The notes: a model not told the origin generated them from the letters alone. Shown: positions 17,606 through 33,746, counted from the stretch's first letter. The stretch is DNA of 64,000 nucleotides from Mycolicibacterium sp. ND9-15 (GCF_035918395.1 NZ_CP142362.1:4315501-4379500), one strand, 5' to 3'. A program made the numbers and translations.

Positions 17606-17683
17606 ATGGGTGTTTTCGCCGCGGACTCGCAGGCTCCCTTCCGGCACCGTCACCGCAGCCTCGACGCGACACCGACACGATGA
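17606..17683 (+). CDS. Short leader ORF (25 aa) coupled to mbtT
   Basis: An ATG at 17606 is preceded by a strong ribosome site (GGAGGA at 17598-17603) and opens a 25-codon frame rich in His and Arg. Its TGA overlaps the mbtT ATG as ATGA. The mbtT start itself has no good ribosome site, so translation of mbtT probably depends on re-initiation after this peptide. The peptide resembles nothing recognised. It could instead be a chance frame, but its ribosome site and exact overlap argue for use. Confidence 0.5.
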   Translation: MGVFAADSQAPFRHRHRSLDATPTR

Positions 17684-18426
17684 TCGACGAGCAGAGCCAA
17701 CTGACCTTCGCGCCCTGGATCAAACGCTGCGCCGGGCAGTCGTCGAACGGCGCGACAGTGGTCTTTCCTCACGCGGGCGGCGCGGCGGCGGCTTACCGGG
17801 CGTTTGCGTCGGCGCTGGCGGGTGGCGGCGACGACGCCTACGTCGTCCAGTACCCGCAACGCGCGGACCGACTGTCCCATCCGGCGCCGGACACGGTCGA
17901 GGACCTGGCGGCCGATCTGTTCGCGGCCGGCGACTGGTCCCGGCTGGGCCCGCTGCGACTGTTCGGTCACTGTATGGGCGCGGTGATCGCCTTCGAGTTC
18001 GGCCGGGTCGCCGAGCGCCACGGCGTTCCCGTTCGGCAGCTGTGGGTTTCGGCGAGTCAGGCGCCGTCGACCATCGCCACCTCACCGCGGCTGCCCACCG
18101 CCGACGCGGACGTCATCGCCAACATGGTCGACCTCGGCGGAACGGACCCCCGCCTGCTCGCCGAGGAGGAATTCATCGACTTGCTCGTCCGCGCGGTGCG
18201 GGCGGACTACCGGGCGTTCAACCGCTACGCGTGTGAGCCCGGCGCCCGCCTCGCCGCCGACATTCACACCATCGGCGGCCGCGACGACCACCGAATAAGC
18301 CAAGATATGTTGCGCGGCTGGCAAACTCACACCGACGGCGTATTCACGCTGTCGTTGTTCGACGGCGGGCACTTCTACCTCGACGACCACCTCGAGACCG
18401 TCGCGGAGTTGGTCAATGCCGGTTAG
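17680..18426 (+). CDS. mbtT: Type II thioesterase MbtT with a Cys nucleophile
   Basis: Alpha/beta-hydrolase thioesterase of the type that clears or releases chains from NRPS/PKS carrier domains; here it corresponds in size (248 residues) and sequence type to the thioesterase missing from MbtB. Motifs: VFPHAGGAAAAY near the N-terminus, the nucleophile elbow GHCMGA (Cys98 where Ser is usual), and C-terminal DGGHFYLDD with the catalytic His. Cys nucleophiles are known in some NRPS thioesterases; whether Cys is normal for MbtT orthologues cannot be checked here. ATG 17680 overlaps the leader ORF stop. The gene ends 11 bases inside mbtC. It is the first large gene of the mbtT-C-D-E-F-G operon under two iron boxes. 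Confidence 0.85.
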   Translation: MIDEQSQLTFAPWIKRCAGQSSNGATVVFPHAGGAAAAYRAFASALAGGGDDAYVVQYPQRADRLSHPAPDTVEDLAADLFAAGDWSRLGPLRLFGHCMGAVIAFEFGRVAERHGVPVRQLWVSASQAPSTIATSPRLPTADADVIANMVDLGGTDPRLLAEEEFIDLLVRAVRADYRAFNRYACEPGARLAADIHTIGGRDDHRISQDMLRGWQTHTDGVFTLSLFDGGHFYLDDHLETVAELVNAG

Positions 18427-19747
18427 CACACCGGACGGCGCCGCAGCCGATCCGATCGCCATCGTGGGAATGGCGATCGAGGCTCCGGGCGGAATCGACA
18501 CCGCCGAAAGCTACTGGGACCTGCTGGTCGCACGGCGCGAGGGTCTGTGCCCGTTCCCGCGGGACCGCGGGTGGTCGGTCCGTGACGTGCTCGACGGCTC
18601 ACAGCGCGACGGGTTCAAGCGCATTCATGACCTCGGTGGGTTCCTCTCCAGTGCAGCGCTTTTCGACCCCGAGTTCTTCGGGATATCCCCGCGGGAGGCG
18701 GTCGCGATGGACCCGCAGCAGCGAGTCGCGCTTCGGGTGGCGTGGCGCGCGCTGGAGAACAGCGGGATCAACCCCGACGACCTCGCAGGCCACGACGCCG
18801 GCTGCTATGTGGGCGCCTCGGCGATGGGATACGGTCCCGATCTGGCCCAGTTCTCAAACCTCACGGGGCATTTGATGTCCGGAACCGCGCTCGGTGTCAT
18901 CTCCGGCCGGATCGCCTACACGCTCGGGCTGGCCGGTCCAGCCCTGACCATCGACACCTCCTGCTCGTCCACCCTGACCGCAATTCACACCGCGGCACAG
19001 GCGCTGCGGTCGGGCGACTGCGACCTCGCGTTGGCCGGTGGCGTGTGCGTGATGGGCTCGCCCGGCTTCTTCGTCGAATTCTCCAAGCAGCACGCGTTGT
19101 CCGACGACGGTCGCTGCCGGCCCTACAGCGCGCACGCCAGCGGCACCGTATGGGCCGAGGGCGCAGCGATGTTCGTCCTGCAGCACCGTTCGGGGGCAAT
19201 GCGCGCCGGGCGTCGGGTGCTCGCCGAGCTGCGGGCCACCTGCCTGAACCAGGACGGTCGTTCCGTGGGCCTGACCGCACCGAGCGGTCAGGCGCAGGCG
19301 CGGTTGTTCGCACGGGGGCTCGAGCAGAGCGGTGTGCGGCCCGAAGACATCGGGATGATCGAGGGACACGGTACCGGGACACGGCTCGGGGACCGCACCG
19401 AACTGATCTCGCTGGCCACGACCTACGGCGCCACCGCCCCCGGCGAAGGCGGCCTGCTCGGCTCGGTGAAGTCCAACCTCGGCCACACACAAGCCGCCGC
19501 CGGCGGGCTCGGCCTGGCCAAAGTGCTGATCGCCGCCGAGAAAGGAGCGGTCCCGGCCACCTTGCACACCGACGAAGCCAGCCGCGAAATCGACTGGGAC
19601 AGTCAGGGGTTACGGCTGGCCTCCGAGCTGACGCCATGGCCGGCCCTCAACAACGAGCGGTTAGCGGCGGTGACCGCATTCGGCATGAGCGGCACCAACG
19701 CCCACCTGGTCGTGTCGATTCCAGCCAGCCCGTCGAAGGCGGCGTGA
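18416..19747 (+). CDS. mbtC: Mycobactin polyketide ketosynthase MbtC
   Basis: Stand-alone beta-ketoacyl synthase that works with MbtD to build the hydroxybutyrate-type unit of mycobactin. The 443-residue protein is a complete KS with DTSCSSTL (Cys183), EGHGTGT and KSNLGH motifs (Cys-His-His triad) and ends with TAFGMSGTNAHLV. It has no other domain, as in M. tuberculosis MbtC (about 444 residues). ATG 18416 lies 11 bases before the mbtT stop; its own stop overlaps the mbtD start as TGATG. It is distinct from the KS of the upstream iterative synthase, which lacks the DTSC signature. Confidence 0.93.
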   Translation: MPVSTPDGAAADPIAIVGMAIEAPGGIDTAESYWDLLVARREGLCPFPRDRGWSVRDVLDGSQRDGFKRIHDLGGFLSSAALFDPEFFGISPREAVAMDPQQRVALRVAWRALENSGINPDDLAGHDAGCYVGASAMGYGPDLAQFSNLTGHLMSGTALGVISGRIAYTLGLAGPALTIDTSCSSTLTAIHTAAQALRSGDCDLALAGGVCVMGSPGFFVEFSKQHALSDDGRCRPYSAHASGTVWAEGAAMFVLQHRSGAMRAGRRVLAELRATCLNQDGRSVGLTAPSGQAQARLFARGLEQSGVRPEDIGMIEGHGTGTRLGDRTELISLATTYGATAPGEGGLLGSVKSNLGHTQAAAGGLGLAKVLIAAEKGAVPATLHTDEASREIDWDSQGLRLASELTPWPALNNERLAAVTAFGMSGTNAHLVVSIPASPSKAA

Positions 19748-22678
19748 TGACGCCCTCCGGTTTCCCCGACGGCCGGATCCCCGTCGTGTTGAGCGCACAC
19801 GCCGAAGAACTCGTGGCCGCCGACGCCGAGGCGATATTGCGCTACCTCGATCGAGGCCCCGACATGCAGACGGTCGCCACCGCCTTGCTGCGCACCCGTC
19901 GGTTGCGCAAGCACCGCGCGGTGGTTCGTGCCGCCGACACCGCCGAACTTGCCGACGGCCTGCGCGCCGTCATCACGGGCGCCACCCACCCGTTGGTCGT
20001 CCGCTCGTCGCAATCGGCGCCGACCCGAACGGCTTTCGTGTTTCCAGGACAGGGCAACCAGTGGCCGGGCATGGGTGCGCAGGCCTACCGGCGCTCCGCG
20101 ATGTACCGGATACACGTCGACCGGTGCGCCGAGGCGTTCGTGGCCACCGGTGAACCGTCGCCCCTGCCGTACCTGACCGCCGACTCCGGTGGCGGGGACT
20201 GGCCGCAGACGCAGATCCAGGGCGCCCAGTTCACCCACGCCGTCGCCCTGGCCCATCTGTGGAGGACGTACGGAATCGTGCCGGATCTGGTGGTGGGGCA
20301 CAGCCTCGGAGAGGTCGCCGCCGCCTACGTCGCCGGAAGCATCACACTGTTCGACGCCGCCGCGGTGGTCATTGCGCGGGCCAAGGCGGTCGATCGGATC
20401 CGCGGTGACTACAGCATGGCGGCACTGGGGGTTTCGCTCGCGGATGCCGAACGACTGGTGGTGTCGACCCCGGGTTGGCTGGAGGTGTCCGCGGTCAACG
20501 CCGGCGCCTCGGTGGCGGTCTCCGGTGAGCGTGCCGCGGTCGGCGCGCTCATGGCGGCGGCGACCGAACAGGGGCTGTTCGCCCGCGAACTCGACGTGAC
20601 CTACCCCGGGCACACCAGCGCACTGGAGCGGGTGCGCGACGACCTGCTCGCGCTGCTCCCGCACGGTCGATTCATCGATGCGCCAGTCCAGTTCATCGGC
20701 TCGACCACCGCGGACGTGGTGCCCGCAGGCACCGGCTTCGCCGACTACTGGTACCGCAACCTCCGCGACACCGTGCGGTTCGACCGCGCGGTGGCCGCCG
20801 CGCGGCGCCACGGCGCGGCGGCGTTCATCGAGATGTCGGCGCATCCGGCGCTGACGTTCGCGCTGGGCGATCTGCTGGCCGACGACGATCCGCTCGTCCT
20901 CGGTTCGGGGCTTCGCGACCTACCACTCGTCGACGCGTTGTCGGCCAACATCGCCGCCGCCGCGGTCGCCGACCCCGGATACCGGTGGACCGACCTGGTC
21001 GACGTCGCGTCGCAACCACCTTTGCGGGACTTCCCGAACGCGCCGATGCGGGCGGTGCGGCTGTGGGCCGAACCGCAGCCGCCGGCGCCGGTCTACGGGC
21101 TCACCGTCGCCCGCGAGAAGTGGGACCCGATCGAACGGTCGCAGGGGCCCGCGCAACGCGTCGCGGTGCTCGATCTCGCCGGGCCCCGCGGACCACTGGG
21201 CGAACGACTGCGGACAGCGCTGCGCCACAACGGATCCGAAATCGTCGAGCCGGGCCGGGCCGAGCTCGTCGCGGCGGTCGCGCCGCTGCTCGATCATCCC
21301 GACGCCGAACGCGCCGCCCAGGAGGTCGCCCATCTGGTCGGCGCCGGCCTGCTGGACTACGCCGACACGGCGGGACCCCACTGCCGGGCGATGTGTCTGG
21401 TCACCGTCGGCGGTGAGCATGTCCGGTCCGGCGAGCCCATGGCGCTGCCCGCACAGACCGCGCTGGCCGCGATGCACCGCAGTATCGGCTTCGAACGGCC
21501 CGAGCAGGCGTTCCGGCATCTCGACCTGCCGTCCTGGGAACTCGACGACGCCACCGCCGCCGCGGCGGTGCGTGCGCTCCTGATGGGCACACCCGAGTCC
21601 GCTGTCCGCGAGGACGGTTCGGGCCCAAGGGTTTTCGCCCGCACCGTGGTCGAGTCGGCCGAGCCCGCACCGTCCTGGCGCGCGGCGGCGGGGGTGCTCG
21701 ACGACGTCGTGATCACCGGCGGCAACGGGGCGGTCGGACTGCACTTCGCCCGCTATCTCGCCGCCCACGGCGCACGCCGCATCGTGTTGCTCAGCCGTAG
21801 CGGCGTCGGTGATGCCCTCATGGCCGAACTGGCCGCTTCGGCACCGAATGTCGACGTGCTCGCACCGCGCTGCGACATCACCTCCGCTGGCGACGTGAGG
21901 GCGGCGGCCGAGCAGTTCGGCGGTGACGGCGCATCGCTGCTCATCCATTCCGCAGGCACTGCGGCCTTCGCCGATCACGACGCGCTCACACCGGCGATGT
22001 TCGCGGACACCACCGCCGCGAAGATCGGTGGTCTGGCCCGGATGACCGAGCAATGGCCGATGCGTCCTGACGCTCGAATCCTGTTGTGCTCTTCGGTCTC
22101 CGGCGTGTGGGGCGGGCGTGCGCATGTGGCGTACTCGGCCGCCAACCGGATGCTCGACGTGATGGCCGGCCAACTGCGCGCCGAGGGTCAGCACTGCCTG
22201 GCCGCCAGGTACGGGCTGTGGCGGGGCAGTGGCATCGCCGGCGCGGACGAGCTCACCATGATCGAGCGCTCCGGGCTGCTGCCGATGGCGCCCGAGGCCG
22301 CCGTCGAAGCCAGCCTGCGCGACCATGGCGAGGACCCGCTGCTGCTGAGCGCCGACCAGGCCCGGCTACGGGTGTTTTTGGACAGCCAGATCGCATCCCT
22401 CGAAACCGTCCAGCCCACAATCGAACCCGGCGTCAGCACCGAGGTGTGCGTGCGTGCGGCGCTCGCCGCGGTGCTCAGCCTTGAGGCGGCCTCGATCGAC
22501 CTCGACATGTCCTTGCTCGACCTGGGTGTCGACTCGCTGCTGGCCCTGGACCTACGCAAGCGGCTGCAACGGGCGGCCGGCCACAAAGTGCCGTTGGCCA
22601 CGTTGCTCGGCGGCATCACCGGTGGCGAACTCGTCGCCGACCTGGACAGCACAGAACGATCGGAGAAGGTGGACACGC

Positions 22679-22686
<8 letters not shown>
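19747..22686 (+). CDS. mbtD: Mycobactin polyketide synthase MbtD (AT-KR-ACP)
   Basis: Carries the remaining domains of the MbtC/D polyketide module: acyltransferase with VFPGQGNQWPGMG and GHSLGEVAA (Ser186), a ketoreductase with VVITGGNGAVGLHF near residue 655 and catalytic AYSAANRM, and a carrier protein with LGVDSL (Ser930). Length 979 residues, close to the 1004 of M. tuberculosis MbtD. The start is ATG 19747 in TGATG with the mbtC stop; a much longer open frame extends back to 18742 but runs antiphase through mbtC and is not coding. It ends with a GTGACTGA overlap with mbtE. The intact ketoreductase agrees with a beta-hydroxy acyl product. Confidence 0.92.
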
Positions 22687-27759
<5,073 letters not shown>

Positions 27760-27763
<4 letters not shown>

Positions 27764-30700
27764 CTTCAACCCATCCCAGGACCGAACCCACGGTCGCCAT
27801 CGAGGACGTGATGGCGCTCAGCCCGCTGCAGCAGGGGTTGTTCTCGCTGGCGCAGCTGAGCGCCGGTGAGGGGGGTGCGGATCCGTACGTCATCGCGATG
27901 GCCGCCGACGTGATCGGCGAACTCGACGCGGCCCTGCTGCGCGAGTGTGCGGCGACGATGCTGGCGCGCCACCCCAACCTGCGGGCGAGTTTCCTGCGGG
28001 CGCAGAGCAAGCCGGTGCAAGTGGTCCCCACCCGCGTCGACCTGCCCTGGCGCCACATCACCGCGACCGCCGGCGAGGTCGACGCGCTGGAGGCCGACGA
28101 ACGGCGCCGACCGTTCGACCTCGGACGCGGACCGGCGATCCGGTTCCTTCTGATCGAAGCCCCGGACCAGAAGGAAGGCGTTCGCTTCCGTTTCATCGTC
28201 GTCGCGCACCACATCATCATCGACGGCTGGTCGCTGCCGTTGTTCGTCGGCGAATTGATCTCGCTGTACCGTTCGGGCGGCGACCCGGCCGCGCTGCCGC
28301 CGCCACCGCGCCCCTACCGCGACTACATCGGCTGGCTCGCCGGCCGGGATCACGAGACCAGCCGCAACCTGTGGCGTGAGCATCTCGGCGATCTCGACGG
28401 TCCGACGTTCGTCACCCCAGCGCTCACCGCGGGGGAACCGCCCAGCGGGGAGCCGCGCCGCACCGAGCTCAAGCTGGATCGCGCCGCCTCGGAGCGGCTC
28501 GAGGACGCCGCGCGATCACGCGGCGTCACGCTCAACACGCTGATGCAGATGGCTTGGGCAGCAGTGCTGTCGGCGTTCACCGACCGCTCCGACGTGGTGT
28601 TCGGGGTGACGGTGGCCGGACGGCCCGGCGAACTCGCCGGCGTGGAAACCATGGTCGGTCTGTTCATCAACACCGTGCCGCTGCGGATCCGGCTGGACCC
28701 GGCCGCCCGGGTCGGCTCCCAATGCGTTGCGCTGCAACGCGAGGCGGCCAAGCTGCGCGACCACGGCTACCTGCCGCACAACGAACTGCGCTCGCTGGCC
28801 GGTATCGGTGAGCTGTTCGACACCCTGCTGGTCTACGAGAACTTCCCGCCCGGCGGTCTGGTCGGCGGCGCAGACTTCGTCGCCAACGGTGCGACGTTCC
28901 GGCCGGCGGCGCTGGAGAGCGTGTCGCACTTCCCGGTCACCATCGCCGCGCACAACAGCGACAGCGAGCTCACGGTCCTGGTCGAGGTGATCGACGGCGC
29001 GCTCGGCCAGATGAGCCCCGAATCGCTTGGGCGCCGGCTGCTGATCACGGCCCAGCGGCTGGCCGCCAACTGGGACCGCCCGTTGCGTGACGTCAGCGTC
29101 CTGATCGACCGTGAGGGAGCGATCACGGCCATCGCGCCGGCCCCCGCGCATCTCGGCGTACACACCGCTTTCACCGAAACCGCAAGTGCGCGGCTGGGCT
29201 CACCGGCGTTGAGTTGGTCCGGCGGTGAACTCACCTACCGGGAACTCGACGAGGCCGCCGACCGAGTTGCGGCGACCCTGGTGTCGACGGGGGTGGGCGC
29301 GGAAACTCCTGTGGCGATCCGGCTTTCGCGCGGACCGCAGTATGTGATCGCGATGCTGGCCGTGCTGAAGGCCGGCGGCGTCATCGTGCCGCTGGACCCC
29401 GGGATGCCCGCGGAGCGGATCGCCGACATCCTCGACCAGTGCGGTACGACGGCCGTCGTCGACGACCACATGCTTTGCGCGGCCTCGACCGAGTCGGCCG
29501 ACGACTTCCGGCCGGTGGCCGCCCTGCCCGGCCAGGCCGCGTACATGGTGTTCACCTCCGGCACCACCGGCAGGCCCAAGGGCGTCGTCGGCACCCATCA
29601 GGCGTTGCTGGCCTACGCCGAAGACCATGCCCGAAACGTGTTGCGGCCGGCGTCCGCTCGGTTGCGGCACCGCCTGCGGGTCGCCCATGCGTGGTCGTTC
29701 ACCTTCGACGCCGCCTGGCAACCGCTGGCCGCCTTGCTCGACGGGCACGCGGTGCACATCGTCGACGACGGTGTCCAACGTGACGCCGAGGCGCTGGTCG
29801 AGACCATCGGCCGGTACGGGATCGACCTGATCGACACCACACCGTCGATGTTCGCCCAACTGCACGCCGTCGGACTGCTCACGACGGTGCCGCTCGGGGT
29901 GCTGGCGCTCGGTGGCGAGGCCGTCGGGATACCGGCCTGGAACCTGATCCGCGACGAATGCACGCGCACCGGTATGGCGGCCTACAACTGTTACGGCCCA
30001 ACCGAAACCACGGTGGAAGCGGTGGTCGCCACGATCGCGGAGCACGACCGGCCGACCATCGGACGGCCCACGTCGCCCAGCGTGGCGCACGTCCTGGACT
30101 CCTTGCTGCGGCCGGTGCCCGACGGTGTGCCAGGGGAGTTGTACCTGGCGGGCGACCAATTGACCCGCGGTTATCTCGGCAGGCATGGCGAAACCGCGAG
30201 CCGGTTCGTCGCCGATCCGTTCGGGCGGGGCGGCCGCATGTACCGCACCGGAGACGTGGTGCGACGCCTACCCGACGGCGCGCTGGAGTTTCTCGGGCGC
30301 TCCGACACCCAGGTCAAGATTCGCGGCTTCCGGGTCGAGCCGACCGAGGTCTCCGCGGTGCTGCACACACATCCGGCCGTGCGGCACGCTCACATCGTGG
30401 TGCGCGAACAGCGATGGGGTCCGCAGCTGGTGGCCTTCGTCGCCGCCGAGCCGGCCCCCGACGTGTCCGAGCTTCGCGCGCTGGTGTCGAAACACCTTCC
30501 GCGCTATATGGTTCCGCACTCGATCGTGGTGATCGCCCAGATGCCGCTGACCGCGCACGGCAAGATCGACGAAGCCGCGCTCACCGCCATCGCCGTCGTC
30601 GATGGCCCGTCGGCCGCGCCGCAGACCGATACCGAGAGGGCGCTGGCGGCCGTCCTGTCAGAGCTGCTCGACGGTGCCCAAATCGATGTGGACGCAGACT

Positions 30701-32133
30701 TTCTCGCGCTGGGGCTGGACAGCATCGTGGCGCTGTCGGTGGTTCAGGCCGCGCGTAGACGCGGAATCCCGCTGCGCGCCCGACTGATGCTCGAATGCGC
30801 GACGCTGCGCGAACTGGCCGCCGCCGTCGACAGTGAAGCGGCCGTCGCCGGGCATGGCGAGGAGCTCGGCGGGCCGCTGCCCTTGCTACCCAACGCGCGC
30901 TGGCTCGTCGAGTACGGGGACCCGCGACGACTGGCACAGACCGAGGCCATCCGGCTGCCCGACGGCATCACCGGCGAACAACTCGAGCGACTGCTGCACA
31001 CCGTGGTCGACGGTCATCCGGTACTGCGCAGCCGACTGGACCGGCAGACGATGACGCTGGTCGAGCAGCATGGGCCGCAGGATCTCCTGACCGAGGTGCG
31101 TGTGGGCTCTGACACCGCGGAAGCCCTCACCGAAGCCGTCGCCGAATACGCCCGGCAGTCGGTGGAACGCCTTGACCCGCAGCGCGGCTCGATGCTCGCC
31201 GCGGTGTGGCTGCGACCGCCCGACGGCGCCGGTGTGCTGCTGCTCACCGCGCACGTGCTGGCGGTGGACCCGGCGTCCTGGCGGATCGTGCTGGCCGAAC
31301 TCGATGCGGCGTGGCACAGCATCGCGTCCGGGCGAGACCCGTCGCCCACTCGGGAACACACCGGCTACGGATGCTGGTCGCGCCTACTCGGCGACCGGGC
31401 GTACTTGATCGACACGGCCGACTTCTGGGCCGCCCAACTCGACGGCGACGACCCGCCTCTCGGCGCCCGCCGGGTGCGCCCGCAAACCGATCGGGTCGGC
31501 GGTCTCGTCGTATCCATGGCGGTGACCGACACCGACATCACGCAACGGCTGCTCGACGGGGCCGAACCCACGCCGCACCTGTTGGCCGCGGCCGCCGCGC
31601 GCACCGTCACCCGCTGGCGGCGGCACCGAGGCCAGGAGACGCCACCGCCACTGCTGGCCCTGGAAACCCACGGCCGCGCCGACGGCCTCGTCGACGGCGC
31701 CGACACCTCCGACACCGTCGGTCTGCTGAGCGCGATCTATCCACTGCGGGTGCGGTCGGCCAGCGACGTCGCCGAGATCCCCGGCGACGGCGTCGATTAC
31801 GGTCTGCTGCGCTATCTGCGTCCCGACACCGCCGAACGTCTGACGGCACTGCACGAGCCGCAGCTGCTGCTCAACTTCCTGGGCCGCGTGCACGTCGGCC
31901 TCGACGGCGGCGCCCTGCGTCCCGACCGCGCGTTGCTGGCGGCAGTGTCACCGCTGCCCGAACCGCACTTGGCCGTCCGGCACGAGCTGACCGTGCTGGC
32001 GGCGGTGGTCGGTGGCACTGACGCGCCGGTGCTGGGCACCCAGTGGCGCACGCTGCCCGACATCCTGACCGCCGATGACCTCGCCACGCTGCAGGCGATG
32101 TGGCAGGAATCGCTCCGAGAAGTCGTCTCATGA
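27760..32133 (+). CDS. mbtF: Mycobactin NRPS MbtF (C-A-PCP-terminal C/E-like)
   Basis: Adds the last lysine-derived residue, which becomes the cyclic cobactin end of mycobactin. Its 1457 residues match M. tuberculosis MbtF (1461). Domains: condensation with HHIIIDGWS at 150-158; adenylation about 470-950 with FTSGTTGRPKG and NCYGPTETT; carrier with LGLDSI (Ser988); and a C-terminal condensation/epimerisation-like domain with TAHVLAVDPASW, where the first His of HHxxxDG is replaced by Ala while the second His and the Asp remain. This last domain may perform caprolactam closure and release. GTG 27760 overlaps the mbtE stop as GTGA, and its stop overlaps mbtG as ATGA. Confidence 0.92.
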
Positions 32134-33428
32134 ACCGGACGCTCGCGGTGGTGGGTGCGGGCGCCAAGGCCGTCGCCGTCGCCGCCAAGGCCGCCGAACT
32201 GCGCGACATGGGCATTGCCGTGCCCGAGGTCGTCGCGGTCGAGAAGACCGGGGTCGCCGCCAACTGGCAGGCCGACGGCGGCTGGACCGACGGTCAGCAC
32301 CGGCTGGGTACCAGCCCCGAGAAGGACGTCGGCTTCCCGTACCGCTCGGCTCTGGTGCCGCGCCGTAACGCCGAGCTCGACGAGCGCATGACGCGGCACA
32401 GTTGGCAGCAGTACCTGATCTCGACGGGCCAGTTCGCCGAGTGGATCGACCGCGGCAGGCCCGCGCCCACCCACCGCCGGTGGAGCCACTATCTGCGCTG
32501 GGTCGCGGGCAACGTCGAGATGAACGTCATCAGCGGTGAGGTGCGGGCCATCTCGGTCGACACCGAAACCGGCGAACCGCGGTGGGCGCTGCACACACCC
32601 GACCGCACGGTGGTGGCCGATGGCGTGATGATCACCGGGCCCGGCCGGCCCGAGCGCTCGATCCTGCCCGGCAATCCCCGGGTGCTCTCGATCGCGCAGT
32701 TCTGGCACCGCGCCGCGCAGCACGATCTGATCTGCGCCGAGCGAGTGGCGGTCATCGGTGGCGGCGAGACCGCCGCCTCGATGCTCAACGAGCTGTTCCG
32801 GCACCGGGTTTCGACGATCACCGTGATCTCACCGCAGGTTACCCTGTTCACCAGGGGCGAGGGTTTCTTCGAGAACATGCTGTTCTCCGACCCCACCGGC
32901 TGGAGCAGCCTGACGATGGGGCAGCGGCGCGACGCGATGATGCGGACGGACCGCGGGGTGTTCTCCGCCCGGGTGCAGGAGGCACTGCTCGCCGACGACC
33001 GGATCCGACACCTCCGGGGCCGGGTCGCGCACGCGGTCGCCCGCGAGGACCGAATCCGGTTGACGCTGAGCACCACTGCGGGCGGGGAAGCGCTGGAGAC
33101 CGTCCACGGCTTCGATCTCGTCATCGACGGCTCGGGCGCCGACGCGATGTGGTTCGTGCCGCTGCTCGGCCAGGATGCGTTGGATCTACTGGAACTCGGC
33201 CTCGGGGCTCCGCTGACTCCGGACGTGCTGCAGGAGTCGATCTCCGACGACCTCGCCGTCACCGGTGTGCAACCGAAGCTGTTTCTGCCGGGCCTGTCCG
33301 GGCTCACGCAGGGGCCGGGTTTCCCGAACCTGTCATGTCTGGGGTTGTTGTCGGACCGCATCCTGGGGGCCGGCCTGACCGCGGCCCCGTCGTCGACGAG
33401 AGACCAAGTGCGCCAATCCGTTCGGTGA
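32130..33428 (+). CDS. mbtG: Lysine N6-hydroxylase MbtG
   Basis: Flavin- and NADPH-dependent N-monooxygenase that makes the hydroxamate iron ligands on the lysine side chains. The 432-residue protein (M. tuberculosis MbtG is 431) starts with the FAD-binding loop LAVVGAGAKAVAVAAKA, has the NADPH loop VAVIGGGETAAS near residue 210 and a C-terminal segment typical of the SidA/IucD/PvdA family. ATG 32130 overlaps the mbtF stop. It is the last gene of the mbtT-G operon. In M. tuberculosis mbtH follows; here a convergent hypothetical gene starts within four bases and no mbtH-like frame was found. Confidence 0.93.
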   Translation: MNRTLAVVGAGAKAVAVAAKAAELRDMGIAVPEVVAVEKTGVAANWQADGGWTDGQHRLGTSPEKDVGFPYRSALVPRRNAELDERMTRHSWQQYLISTGQFAEWIDRGRPAPTHRRWSHYLRWVAGNVEMNVISGEVRAISVDTETGEPRWALHTPDRTVVADGVMITGPGRPERSILPGNPRVLSIAQFWHRAAQHDLICAERVAVIGGGETAASMLNELFRHRVSTITVISPQVTLFTRGEGFFENMLFSDPTGWSSLTMGQRRDAMMRTDRGVFSARVQEALLADDRIRHLRGRVAHAVAREDRIRLTLSTTAGGEALETVHGFDLVIDGSGADAMWFVPLLGQDALDLLELGLGAPLTPDVLQESISDDLAVTGVQPKLFLPGLSGLTQGPGFPNLSCLGLLSDRILGAGLTAAPSSTRDQVRQSVR

Positions 33429-33431
33429 CTG

Positions 33432-33746
33432 CTAGACCCGCTGGGCCAATGGGACGTCCATGTCGAACACGCGCGCATGCAACACGGTGCGGTTGCGCAG
33501 CGCGGCCCGTACCGCACGGTGCAGCCCGTCCTCGAGGTAGACGATTCCCTTCCATCTCACCGCGTGCGGGAAGAGGTCGCCGTAGAACGTCGAGTCCTCC
33601 GAAAGCAACCGGTCCAGCGCGAGCACCGTGGTGGTGGTGACCAACTCGTCGAGCCGGATCTGACACGGCGGGATCTGCGCCCACTGGCGATATGTCAATC
33701 CGTGGTCGGGGTAGGGCCTGCCCTCCCTGACACCCTTGAAAATCAT
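33432..33746 (-). CDS. Conserved hypothetical protein (Rv2375-like)
   Basis: The 104-residue protein has the N-terminal motif FKGVREGRPYPDHGLTYRQWAQIPP, an acidic middle and a basic stretch RWKGIVYLEDGLHRAVRAA. It appears to be the mycobacterial Rv2375 homologue, found at the same place between the mbt genes and hrcA. There is no signal peptide or membrane segment. The LEDGLHRAVRAAL pattern is reminiscent of ParB/Srx-like nucleotide-site sequences, but this is only a resemblance. It is convergent with mbtG and divergent from hrcA. Function unknown. Confidence 0.75.
   Translation of the reverse strand: MIFKGVREGRPYPDHGLTYRQWAQIPPCQIRLDELVTTTTVLALDRLLSEDSTFYGDLFPHAVRWKGIVYLEDGLHRAVRAALRNRTVLHARVFDMDVPLAQRV

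Noticed and set aside
18742..19746. Upstream extension of the mbtD frame
   Set aside because: It lies in another frame over mbtC, whose KS motifs are intact; the Arg-rich extension has no domain. The mbtD start is the TGATG at 19747.
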